Below the pieces are notes generated by a model. That model made no database searches. It was given only the letters and a program-made list of their open reading frames with translations, and had not been told where the DNA came from. Shown one piece after another: positions 1 to 5,599 of a DNA stretch of 7,251 bases. Source of the DNA: RPQJ01 sp036277615. GTDB taxonomy: Bacteria > Pseudomonadota > Gammaproteobacteria > Steroidobacterales > Steroidobacteraceae. How positions within the stretch are numbered: the stretch's first letter is position 1; each line of letters begins with the position of its first letter. The stretch spans positions 1-7,251 of the forward strand of contig DASUMQ010000163.1 of NCBI GenBank assembly GCA_036277615.1, given 5' to 3'. The position numbers and the translations under genes were made by a program.

Positions 1-669
1 CGGCGTGCCGCCCACGACGAAGTTCGGGTGCGGGTTCTTGCCACCGAAGATCGTGTGCAGCTGCACGACGTCGCGTTGCCAGGCGAGCGCGTCGAGGTAG
101 TGCGCCACCGCCATGAGGTTGGCCTCCGGCGGGAGCTTGTAGGCCGGGTGGCCCCAGTACCCCTTGTTGAAGATGCCCAGCTGGCCCTGCTCGACGAAGG
201 TCTTCACCTTCTTCTGCACGTCGGCGAAGTGGCCTGGCGAGGAGTTCGGGTAGTTCGACAGGCTTTGTGCCAGCGTGGAGGTGGCGGCCGGATCGGCGCT
301 GAGGCACGACACCACGTCCACCCAGTCGAGTGCGTGCAGGTGGTAGAAGTGCATCACGTGGTCGTGGATGTACTGCGCGCCGATCATCAGGTTGCGGATC
401 AGCTGCGCGTTCTTCGGCACCTCGATCTGCAGCGCGTCCTCGACGGAGCGGATCGAGGCCATCGCGTGCACGAGCGTGCAGACGCCGCAGATGCGCTGGA
501 CGAAGGCCCAGGCATCGCGCGGGTCGCGCCCCTGCAGGATGATCTCGATGCCGCGCACCATCGTGCCGGACGAGTAGGCCTGGGCGATCGTATCGCCGTC
601 CATCTGCGCTTCGATGCGCAGGTGTCCCTCGATACGGGTGACAGGATCAACTACGACTCGGTCGGTCAT
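1..669 (-). CDS. hynL: [NiFe]-hydrogenase large (catalytic) subunit, N-terminal part
   Basis: This is the catalytic subunit that carries the Ni-Fe centre and splits or forms H2. Only the first 223 residues are present; the gene runs off the left edge, so the C-terminal DPCxxCxxH motif and the cleaved tail are not visible. The start is the ATG at 669-667, preceded by GGAG (681-678) with 8 nt spacing. Visible family marks are the N-terminal DPVTRIEGHLRIE segment (residues 8-20, including conserved Glu15), the L1 motif RICGVC with Cys61 and Cys64 as nickel-side ligands and His68 following, and the HDHVMHFYHLHALDW block near 102-116. It is the last visible gene of the minus-strand operon, 34 bp after isp2. 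A large subunit placed behind isp1-isp2 rather than directly behind the small subunit is typical of the Isp-type (group 1e) enzymes. The ATG at 676-674 is out of frame and was not used. Confidence 0.96.
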   Translation of the reverse strand, partial: MTDRVVVDPVTRIEGHLRIEAQMDGDTIAQAYSSGTMVRGIEIILQGRDPRDAWAFVQRICGVCTLVHAMASIRSVEDALQIEVPKNAQLIRNLMIGAQYIHDHVMHFYHLHALDWVDVVSCLSADPAATSTLAQSLSNYPNSSPGHFADVQKKVKTFVEQGQLGIFNKGYWGHPAYKLPPEANLMAVAHYLDALAWQRDVVQLHTIFGGKNPHPNFVVGGTP

Positions 670-703
670 CGGTCATTCTCCGTTTGTTTCTCGAGCCGTG
701 CCG

Positions 704-2035
704 TCAGGCCAGATTGGCCGCGACGAGCTCCACGAGGCTCTCGATCGGTTTCTGCCAGTTCGCATGCTGTGCGCCCGCGATGAAGGTCATGCGGCAGTGA
801 CCGCATGCCGTGACGACCGAGCCCGCGCCCGTGGCGTCCGCTTCCCTCATCTTGATGTGGAACGCGCCTGCCCTGAGCTTGTTGGCGCGCTCGTTCAACA
901 CGAGGCCGGCGCCGCCGCCGCAGCAGTAGTTGGTCTTGGCGTGCGACTCCATCTCGCGGATCTCGACGCCGATGGCCTTGAGCGCGTTGCGCGGCTCTTC
1001 GAAGACGCCGCTCCAGCGGCCGATCTTGCAGGGGTCGTGGTACGTGACCGACTTGCCCGCGGGCAGCGGCTTGACCTTGAGGCGGCCGGCCTCGATCTCG
1101 CGCCCGACGAATTCCGAGATCGACAGGACCTCGAACGGCAGTTCGGCACCCACGACGTTCGCGCCATCCCAGCGCACCGCCGCGTATCCGTGGTCGCACT
1201 CGGGCACGATCAGCGTCTTGGCGCCGGCGCCGATCGTCTCGGCGACGATCTTGCGGAGGGCCGTGGCCTTGGCGCGCTCGTCGCCGGAGGTCCAGTCGAA
1301 CACGGCGGCATCGCCGGCGCTCGTGCGGATCGTCCAGTCGAGGCCGAGCCGGTTCATGATCCTGGCGGTGGCCGCGATCGCGCTCTTGAACAGCAGCGCA
1401 TCCATCGCGCTCATCAGCATGACCACGCTGGCCTTGGGCTTGTCGAGCGGGACGACGACGCCCTGGGCGGCGAGCTCCGCGGCGACCTTGCGGTAGTCCT
1501 CGGGACCGATGCCCATCAGCGTGCCCTTCTCGAGCACTTCCCTGGCGAGCGCCTTGTTCTCGGCCGGCTGCATGCCGGCTTCGGCGATTGCTTCGCGCAT
1601 CACGGCGATCATGGGCGAAATCTGGATGCCCATCGGGCAGATCATGTCGCAGCGGGCACACTGGGTGCAGGAGTCGTAGACCAGCTTCTGCCACTCGTCC
1701 AGGTCGGCCGGCGTGATGTCGCGCATCACGAGCTTGCGCAGCCAGCCCATCGGCGCGAGCTCGCGGCGATAGAAGCGCCGCAGCGGCTCGACCTTGTAGA
1801 TCGGCGTGTACTTGCCTTCGCCGGTCGCCTCGTAGAAGTGACAGACCTCCGCGCACATGCCGCAGTGCAGGCAGGTCTCGAGGTAGGTCGCCATGTTTCC
1901 GTCGAGACGCCGGGCGAACACTTCCTTGACGCGCGCGACGCGTTCCGCCGGCGCGAGTTCCGTGGCCTTGACGGTCGCGCCACGGTCGCGCAGCTCCGCG
2001 CGGAGCCTCTGGATGTCGGTTGCGACGGCGCTCAT
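704..2035 (-). CDS. isp2: HdrD/DsrK-like iron-sulfur protein Isp2 of the hydrogenase complex
   Basis: This is a 443-residue cytoplasmic-type iron-sulfur protein related to heterodisulfide reductase subunit D and DsrK. It is inferred to exchange electrons between the hydrogenase, via Isp1, and a soluble thiol/sulfur or quinone-linked partner. Two 4Fe-4S sites are visible: CLHCGMCAEVC (Cys55, 58, 61, 65, without the usual following Pro) and CTQCARCDMICP (Cys123, 126, 129, 133). The C-terminal half has one complete CCG domain: Cys336, then Cys371-Cys372 in CCGGG, then Cys411 and Cys414 (spacing C-x34-CC-x38-CxxC), the type that binds a non-cubane cluster in Hdr. An upstream CCG half is reduced to a lone Cys280 in PECDHGY. 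No signal peptide or membrane segment is apparent. The start at 2035 gives a 4-base ATGA overlap with isp1 and follows AAGGGAG with 7 nt spacing. An ATG at 2128 would add 31 residues that only shadow isp1. Confidence 0.93.
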   Translation of the reverse strand: MSAVATDIQRLRAELRDRGATVKATELAPAERVARVKEVFARRLDGNMATYLETCLHCGMCAEVCHFYEATGEGKYTPIYKVEPLRRFYRRELAPMGWLRKLVMRDITPADLDEWQKLVYDSCTQCARCDMICPMGIQISPMIAVMREAIAEAGMQPAENKALAREVLEKGTLMGIGPEDYRKVAAELAAQGVVVPLDKPKASVVMLMSAMDALLFKSAIAATARIMNRLGLDWTIRTSAGDAAVFDWTSGDERAKATALRKIVAETIGAGAKTLIVPECDHGYAAVRWDGANVVGAELPFEVLSISEFVGREIEAGRLKVKPLPAGKSVTYHDPCKIGRWSGVFEEPRNALKAIGVEIREMESHAKTNYCCGGGAGLVLNERANKLRAGAFHIKMREADATGAGSVVTACGHCRMTFIAGAQHANWQKPIESLVELVAANLA

Positions 2036-2694
2036 GCTTTGACTCCCTTGCGTTCCATCGAGACGCCGATCTGGTACCGGCTCGGGAACGTGTAGAACAG
2101 GTGCATCAGCTTGCTGAACGGGAACCACACGAGCAGCGCTTCGATGCTGAGGATGTGCAGGGCGAGCATCGTTTCGTAGCGGGCCCCGAACACGCCCACG
2201 TGCGCGTAGCTCAGGAAGCCCGTGACGAGCGGGATGATCACGAGGGCCACGGCGATCCAGTCGTCGAGCGTGGAGATCTGCCGCATCACCGGGTGGATGA
2301 TCCGGCGGATGACCAGCGCGATCAGGATGGCGAGCGTGAAGCCGCCGATCACCAGCACGACGACGTTCGGCAACGTCGGCCAGCCGAAGCCGAGGAACTG
2401 CTGGAAGAACGGCACGTGCGGCCCGAACAGCAGCAGCGTCGCGAAGAATCCGAGGTGCCAGGCGTACCCGCTGAGGTGCTGGAACTGGATGTTCTTTTCC
2501 AGTTCGTGCGGCGGGATCGACCGCATGAGCATCGAGCGCGCGCCGGCCTTCACGTACGCGGTGCCCTTCGGCTTGGACAGGTCACGCCTGCGGGCGATCA
2601 GGAACGAGCCGACCAGGCGCCAGACGACGCCGACCAGGAAGATCACGAGGGCCCATTGCATGCCGGGCCCACGGGCGAATTCGAGCAGCGTCAT
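2032..2694 (-). CDS. isp1: Membrane cytochrome b-like protein Isp1 (NarI/DsrM-like)
   Basis: This is a 220-residue polytopic membrane protein that by family is a heme b electron carrier linking the periplasmic hydrogenase small subunit to the inner face of the membrane. Hydrophobic segments lie at roughly residues 13-33, 76-97, 109-130, 146-165 and 175-200, consistent with five helices. Histidines at or near helix ends that could ligate heme are H73, H80, H93, H134, H165, H180 and H198; which of them do so cannot be told from the sequence. The positively charged loop RRRDLSKPK (35-43) fits a cytoplasmic position. The start is the ATG at 2694-2692, 7 nt after the strong SD GAGGAGG (2708-2702), and it overlaps the hynS stop by ATGA. 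The stop overlaps isp2 in the same way, so hynS-isp1-isp2 look translationally coupled. A longer in-frame extension to 2979 only shadows hynS. The general fold is NarI/DsrM-like; the name rests mostly on the gene order. Confidence 0.92.
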   Translation of the reverse strand: MTLLEFARGPGMQWALVIFLVGVVWRLVGSFLIARRRDLSKPKGTAYVKAGARSMLMRSIPPHELEKNIQFQHLSGYAWHLGFFATLLLFGPHVPFFQQFLGFGWPTLPNVVVLVIGGFTLAILIALVIRRIIHPVMRQISTLDDWIAVALVIIPLVTGFLSYAHVGVFGARYETMLALHILSIEALLVWFPFSKLMHLFYTFPSRYQIGVSMERKGVKA

Positions 2695-3764
2695 ACCTTG
2701 GCCTCCTCGCGTGCCTTCGCCTGGCGGCTGCGCGTAACGGCGACCGAGGCGAGGCCGATCGCGGCGCCCGCGGCCGCGGCGACGCCGAGCGTCTTCCACC
2801 CGCCCCACTGGCCCTGCGACAGCGGCTTGTAGAAGCCGCCCCAGTCCCAGAAGCCCGGCTCCGAGCAGCCGAGGCACCCGTGGCCGCCTTCCACCGGCCA
2901 GCCCGCGCCGTTGTTCCACTTGACCGTGGCGCAGGCGTTGTAGGTGACCGGGCCCTTGCAGCCGACCTTGAACAGGCACCAGCCCTTCTTCGCGCCCTCG
3001 TCGTCGAACGTCTCGGCGAACTCGCCGCGCTCGTAGAACGGACGGCGATAGCAGCGGTCGTGGATGTTCTGGCCGTAGAACGCCTTCGGGCGATTGAGGT
3101 GGTCGAGCTCGGGCAGCTGGCCGAACGTCAGGTACTGCGCGAGCACGCCGGTGATCGAGGTCGGAATCGGCGGGCAGCCCGGTACGTTGATGACGGGCTT
3201 GTCGATGCCGGCTTCCTTGAGCACCTCGGTGACCGACCTGGCGCCGGTCGGGTTGGGCAGCGCGGCAGGGATGCCGCCGAACGAGGAGCAGGTGCCGACG
3301 CAGACGATTGCCGCGGCGCCCTTGGCGGCCTCGACGAACACGTCGTAGTTGCTTTTGCCGCCGATGCAGGAGAAGGCCTTGTCCTTGGTCGGGATCGAGC
3401 CGTCGACGGCGAGCAGGTACTTACCGAAGTTCGCTTTCATCGTCTCGGCGAGCGCTTCCTCGGCCTGGTGGCCGGCGGCGGCCATGATCGTCTCCTGGTA
3501 GTCCAGCGAGATGGTGTCGAAGATCAGGCCCTCGAGCGACGGTGCGTGCGAGCGGGTCAGCGACTCGGTGCACCCGGTGCACTCCTGGAACGGCAGCCAG
3601 ATCACGGATGGCCGCTTCGCGTTCTCGAGCGCGTTGGCGACCTTCCCGATCATCGACGGGGGCAACGCCATCAGCGACGTCGTGGCGGCCACGAATTTCA
3701 TGAAGCCGCGCCGCGACACGCCGTTCGCCGCCATGACTTCACCCAGTGTTTGTTCTTTGCGCAT
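2691..3764 (-). CDS. hynS: [NiFe]-hydrogenase small subunit, Tat-exported and membrane-anchored
   Basis: This is the electron-transfer subunit of the hydrogenase, 357 residues including the signal. The Tat signal has SRRGFMKF (17-24), a hydrophobic stretch to about 38, and a likely cleavage region near residues 43-46 (ANA). Proximal cluster ligands are Cys62 and Cys65 (ECTGC), Cys159 (GTCSSFGG) and Cys197 (PGCPP). Distal ligands are His235, Cys238, Cys263 and Cys269. The medial 3Fe-4S ligands are Cys278, Cys297 and Cys300. Gly64 and Gly164 occupy the positions that are extra cysteines in O2-tolerant enzymes, so a standard proximal cubane is expected. A C-terminal hydrophobic helix (about 323-343) with a basic tail anchors the protein in the membrane facing the periplasm. 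The start at 3764 leaves a 16-residue n-region, as in related Isp-type small subunits. The SD is weak (GAGGGG about 10 nt upstream). The next gene, isp1, overlaps the stop by 4 bases. Confidence 0.97.
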   Translation of the reverse strand: MRKEQTLGEVMAANGVSRRGFMKFVAATTSLMALPPSMIGKVANALENAKRPSVIWLPFQECTGCTESLTRSHAPSLEGLIFDTISLDYQETIMAAAGHQAEEALAETMKANFGKYLLAVDGSIPTKDKAFSCIGGKSNYDVFVEAAKGAAAIVCVGTCSSFGGIPAALPNPTGARSVTEVLKEAGIDKPVINVPGCPPIPTSITGVLAQYLTFGQLPELDHLNRPKAFYGQNIHDRCYRRPFYERGEFAETFDDEGAKKGWCLFKVGCKGPVTYNACATVKWNNGAGWPVEGGHGCLGCSEPGFWDWGGFYKPLSQGQWGGWKTLGVAAAAGAAIGLASVAVTRSRQAKAREEAKV

Positions 3765-3826
3765 TGCCCACGAACCCCTCTAGAGTAAGAGTGATCCTCA
3801 GCGGGAAACGGCCGGCCCGGCGCGGG
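3765..3826 (-). other. 62-bp spacer between hupH-like gene and hynS
   Basis: This is the longest gap in the minus-strand operon, since the flanking genes are otherwise overlapped or 34 bp apart. It holds a weak purine-rich SD for hynS and a GC-rich GCCGGCCCGGC element (3811-3821) whose arms are too close to form a good hairpin. I see no convincing -35/-10 pair or U-run. It could allow separate translation or mRNA processing of hynS relative to the two maturation genes, but that is inference. Confidence 0.4.
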
Positions 3827-4273
3827 TCAGTCGATTTCGCCGCTGAGCTTCCGAGACAGAAGATCCAGACCGATACGCACGTCGGTTTCCTGCGCGAGCA
3901 GGATTTCCGGCATGCGCGTAACTTCGACGTAGCGGCCGACGACTTCGTTGGCCGCGTTGAAATGCGTGACCCGCCAGACGCCGCTGAACTGCGTCTCGTA
4001 GATCTGGCTCGGGCCCATGGCCTCGAGCGCGACCTTCACCTCGCCCGTGCCGAGCGCGGCGTCGATCTTCTCGAACTCGCCCGGTGCGAGCGGGATCGAG
4101 CCGAGGTCGATCGTCGTCGGTTCGCCGGTCTCGAGCAGGCGTTGCAAGGCGTGCTTGACCTCGTGCAGCAACGGCACGACGTTCAGCGTGAAGGCGTCGA
4201 TCTCGTCGGGGGAGGTCGGCTCGACCTTGACCTTGATGGTCTTCAACGCGTCGTTGACGCCGTCGTTGTTCAT
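3827..4273 (-). CDS. hupH: Short HupH/HyaF C-terminal-domain hydrogenase expression protein
   Basis: This is a 148-residue protein resembling the C-terminal conserved region of HupH/HyaF, accessory proteins that assist small-subunit or FeS maturation of uptake hydrogenases. The recognisable stretch is LGTGEVKVALEA (about residues 74-85), then a Tyr-Glu-Thr and a GVWRVTHF segment (about 97-104), then a YVEVTRMPEILL block near 115-126. Canonical HupH/HyaF proteins are close to twice as long and carry two related halves; here only one is present and the ORF is complete, so it is not an obvious truncation. The chosen ATG at 4273 overlaps the hynD stop by ATGA and follows GAGGG with 7 nt spacing; an upstream in-frame start at 4306 would lie inside hynD and is less likely. 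No cysteine motif, signal peptide or membrane segment is visible. The domain assignment is from motif memory, and the exact role is not proven. Confidence 0.8.
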   Translation of the reverse strand: MNNDGVNDALKTIKVKVEPTSPDEIDAFTLNVVPLLHEVKHALQRLLETGEPTTIDLGSIPLAPGEFEKIDAALGTGEVKVALEAMGPSQIYETQFSGVWRVTHFNAANEVVGRYVEVTRMPEILLAQETDVRIGLDLLSRKLSGEID

Positions 4274-4764
4274 GCCGCGGCCCTCGCCGCGTCCGCGGCA
4301 TCCCAACGGCGGACGAAGTCCACCGCGCGTCGCGCGACTTCGTCGAGCGAGGCCGCGACGGGTGGGGAACAGCTTTCGCTCCAGTCGACGAACTCGGGCT
4401 GGATGCCGATCAGCGCGCGTTGCTGCGGGAAGCAGCCCGACAGGTGCGCCATCGTCATGAGGTCGCAGAGGCCCACTTCGTGCACGCTGCGACGCGGGCG
4501 CCCGAGGAACTCGTCCATCGCGCGGCCCTCGAAACTCTCGACCGTGCCGGCGGCCGCGTGCAGCTGCGCCGCGTCGAGCACGATCAGCCGGCGGTACGCT
4601 TCGAGCGTCGGCAGCAGCATGAAGCAGAGCGTGCCGCCGTCGAGGAGGTCGACGTCGGAGTCGTCGTCGCCGAGCAGCGCGCGGATGCGTTCGAGGGCAT
4701 GCACGCCCGCGCCCTCGTCACCTAACAGGGTGTTGCCGATGCCGAGGATGAGTGTGCTCTTCAA
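4270..4764 (-). CDS. hynD: Hydrogenase maturation endopeptidase (HyaD/HynD family)
   Basis: This is the nickel-sensing protease that removes the C-terminal tail of the large subunit once the Ni-Fe site is complete, acting in the cytoplasm before Tat export. The family signature LILGIGNTLLGDEGAGV lies at the N-terminus, with the conserved Glu16 of DEG as the first expected metal-binding acid. LLDGGTLCF supplies the second acidic ligand (Asp at about 42), and HEVGLCDL supplies the conserved His (about 95). The length of 164 residues is normal. The start is uncertain: an in-frame TTG at 4764 puts Met-Lys-Ser directly before the signature, as in relatives, with a G-rich SD close upstream. A GTG at 4803 would add 13 unconserved residues and lacks a good SD. 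No in-frame ATG exists here. The gene opens the minus-strand operon and overlaps the hupH-like gene by ATGA. It is presumably specific for the HynL encoded in the same operon. Confidence 0.93.
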   Translation of the reverse strand: MKSTLILGIGNTLLGDEGAGVHALERIRALLGDDDSDVDLLDGGTLCFMLLPTLEAYRRLIVLDAAQLHAAAGTVESFEGRAMDEFLGRPRRSVHEVGLCDLMTMAHLSGCFPQQRALIGIQPEFVDWSESCSPPVAASLDEVARRAVDFVRRWDAADAARAAA

Positions 4765-4835
4765 GGGACCCCCGCCCGTCGCATCGGAGTGTGCTGACCG
4801 CACGATCGCGGTGGTCTATGCTCCACTGGGCGCGC

Positions 4836-4847
4836 CACTTTATAGTG
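4836..4847. promoter_or_regulatory. AT-rich dyad 1, possible operator or overlapping -10 boxes
   Basis: CACT-TTAT-AGTG gives two 4-base arms around a TTAT centre. It reads TATAGT on plus and TATAAA on minus, so it could act as back-to-back -10 elements for hypC and hynD or as a regulator site. It shares TTTATAG with the dyad at 4881-4894, 48 bp away start to start. The short arms mean chance cannot be excluded. Confidence 0.35.
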
Positions 4848-4849
4848 CG

Positions 4850-4871
4850 TGAGGCGGCGAAGCCGCACTCA
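4850..4871. other. GCGAAGC-type hairpin in the hypC upstream region
   Basis: GAGGCGGC-GAA-GCCGC-A-CTC forms a stem of about eight pairs (nine with T4850/A4871) with a GAA loop and a single bulged A at 4867. The GCGAAGC core is known to make an unusually stable mini-hairpin. There is no T-run after it on plus, so it is not a typical terminator. If transcription starts near 4853 it would lie at the 5' end of the hyp mRNA. Confidence 0.45.
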
Positions 4872-4880
4872 GGGCAATTA

Positions 4881-4894
4881 CCTATTTTTATAGG
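4881..4894. promoter_or_regulatory. AT-rich dyad 2, perfect 5-base inverted repeat
   Basis: CCTAT-TTTT-ATAGG is a perfect inverted repeat of 5 bases around TTTT, standing out in a very GC-rich region 63-76 bp before the hypC ATG. It shares TTTATAG with dyad 1. It may be an operator or part of a promoter; I cannot name the regulator. Confidence 0.4.
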
Positions 4895-4956
4895 CGTGCG
4901 GCGTTTGCGAGCCTCGCGCGCAGGAAGCGATCCGAAACCGCAGGAGTGACTTGGAA

Positions 4957-5181
4957 ATGTGCCTGGCCGTACCCATGAGGATCAAGCGCATCGACGGCTT
5001 CGCCGCGACCTGTGAGGCGAAGGGCATCGAGCGCGAAGTGAGCCTGTTCATGCTGCAGGGCGAGCCGCTCGCGGTGGGCGATCACGTGCTCATCCACGTC
5101 GGCTACGCGATCCAGAAGGTGAGCGAGGAGGAAGCCCGCTCCTCCTGGGAGCTGTTCGACGAGATCCTCGAGCATGCATGA
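4957..5181 (+). CDS. hypC: Hydrogenase assembly chaperone HypC
   Basis: This small chaperone (74 residues) acts with HypD in building the Fe(CN)2CO moiety and carries it to the hydrogenase large-subunit precursor. It starts MCLAVPMRI, where Cys2, exposed after Met removal, is the essential residue of the family. That requirement selects the ATG at 4957 over the in-frame TTG at 4951, which would bury the Cys behind two extra residues. The SD AGGAG is at 4942-4946. The conserved GDHVLIHVGYAIQKV block (residues 41-55) holds the family His47. The length is usual. It is the first gene of the plus-strand operon and its last 8 bases overlap the hypA start, indicating coupled translation. It could serve this hydrogenase specifically or be the general HypC; nothing here tells which. 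Confidence 0.97.
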   Translation: MCLAVPMRIKRIDGFAATCEAKGIEREVSLFMLQGEPLAVGDHVLIHVGYAIQKVSEEEARSSWELFDEILEHA

Positions 5182-5536
5182 GCTCGCGGTCTGCCAGGCC
5201 CTGATCCAGCAGGTCGAGCGGATCGCTCGCGAGCAGGGGGCGCGCCGCGTGCTGTCGATCACCGTGTCTGTCGGAGCGCTGTCGGGCACGGAGGCCAGGC
5301 TGCTCGAGCACGCGTACCCGATCGCGGCGGCCGGCACCGTGGGCGCCCAGGCCGCACTGGTCGTCGAGTCCGTTCCAGTGACGGTCCGGTGCCGCAAGTG
5401 CCGGGCCGAGACCGAGGCCGCGCCGAACCGGCTGTTGTGCGGTGCCTGCAGCGACTGGCACGTGGATGTCGTCGCGGGCGAGGAGTTGTTGCTGCGGCGC
5501 GTCGAGTTCGAGACGGCCGCCGACGCCGTCCACTGA
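5174..5536 (+). CDS. hypA: Hydrogenase nickel incorporation protein HypA
   Basis: This is the nickel metallochaperone that works with HypB to load Ni into the large subunit after the Fe unit is in place. It has 120 residues, normal for the family. The N-terminus MHELAVCQALIQQVE carries the invariant His2-Glu3 nickel site, which fixes the start at 5174 inside the end of hypC; the ATG at 5178 is out of frame. The zinc domain is seen as CRKC (Cys73, Cys76) and CGAC (Cys89, Cys92). There is no independent strong SD beyond what lies inside hypC, so translation is probably coupled. It is followed by a 63-bp spacer with a strong hairpin before hypB. Confidence 0.97.
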   Translation: MHELAVCQALIQQVERIAREQGARRVLSITVSVGALSGTEARLLEHAYPIAAAGTVGAQAALVVESVPVTVRCRKCRAETEAAPNRLLCGACSDWHVDVVAGEELLLRRVEFETAADAVH

Positions 5537-5542
5537 TCAGCA

Positions 5543-5569
5543 GGCCGTCCGGCAGTGCTGCCGGCGGCC
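5543..5569 (+). other. Strong hairpin between hypA and hypB
   Basis: GGCCG-T-CCGGCA, loop GTGC, TGCCGG-CGGCC folds into an 11-pair, almost all G-C stem with one bulged T (5548). It begins 6 bases after the hypA stop. There is no T-run after it and hypB follows 30 bp later with its own SD, so an mRNA-stability or processing element, or an attenuator, fits better than a full terminator. The function is inference; the fold is read directly. Confidence 0.6.
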
Positions 5570-5599
5570 AGGCTACGCATCGAGCAGGAGATAACGACG

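Larger units (their letters stand above)
4765..4956. promoter_or_regulatory. Divergent promoter region between hynD and hypC
   Basis: This 192-bp spacer separates the two divergent operons and must hold their promoters, or at least the leaders. It contains the only markedly AT-rich patches of the window: TTTATAGTG at 4839-4847 and CAATTACC plus CCTATTTTTATAGG at 4875-4894. TATAGT (4841-4846, plus) and TATAAA (4844-4839 read on minus) both resemble a -10 box, but neither has a good -35 at 16-18 bp, which would suit activator-dependent transcription. I found no full FNR (TTGAT-N4-ATCAA) or sigma-54 (TGGCAC-N5-TTGC) match by eye. The hypC SD AGGAG (4942-4946) sits 10 nt before the ATG at 4957. 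Promoter placement is inference. Confidence 0.6.

Noticed and set aside
614..2095. 493-codon plus-strand open frame
   Set aside because: It lies antisense to isp2 and the hynL start, has a composition of Arg/Ala/His/Asp typical of reversed GC-rich codons, and shows no domain motifs. The minus-strand reading gives clear FeS motifs.
2880..3788. 302-codon plus-strand open frame
   Set aside because: It is antisense to hynS, which has all cluster ligands in order. No recognisable motif appears in this reading.
3811..3821. GCCGGCCCGGC inverted repeat before hynS
   Set aside because: The arms are separated by one base, leaving only a three-pair stem once a loop is allowed. It is expected by chance in this GC-rich DNA.
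4801..4803. GTG start for hynD
   Set aside because: It adds 13 unconserved residues and has no well-placed SD; TTG at 4764 places the family signature right at the N-terminus. It remains possible.
4765..4956. Sigma-54 or FNR site in the divergent spacer
   Set aside because: TGGCGCGCCCA on the minus strand lacks the TTGC/GC element at the right spacing, and no TTGAT-N4-ATCAA-like site is present.
5543..5569. Rho-independent terminator after hypA
   Set aside because: The stem is strong but no T-run follows, and hypB with its own SD continues the same pathway 30 bp later.
4888..5580. 230-codon minus-strand open frame over hypC and hypA
   Set aside because: It has a low-complexity Ser/Thr/Arg composition and no motif, and it opposes two well-recognised hyp genes.
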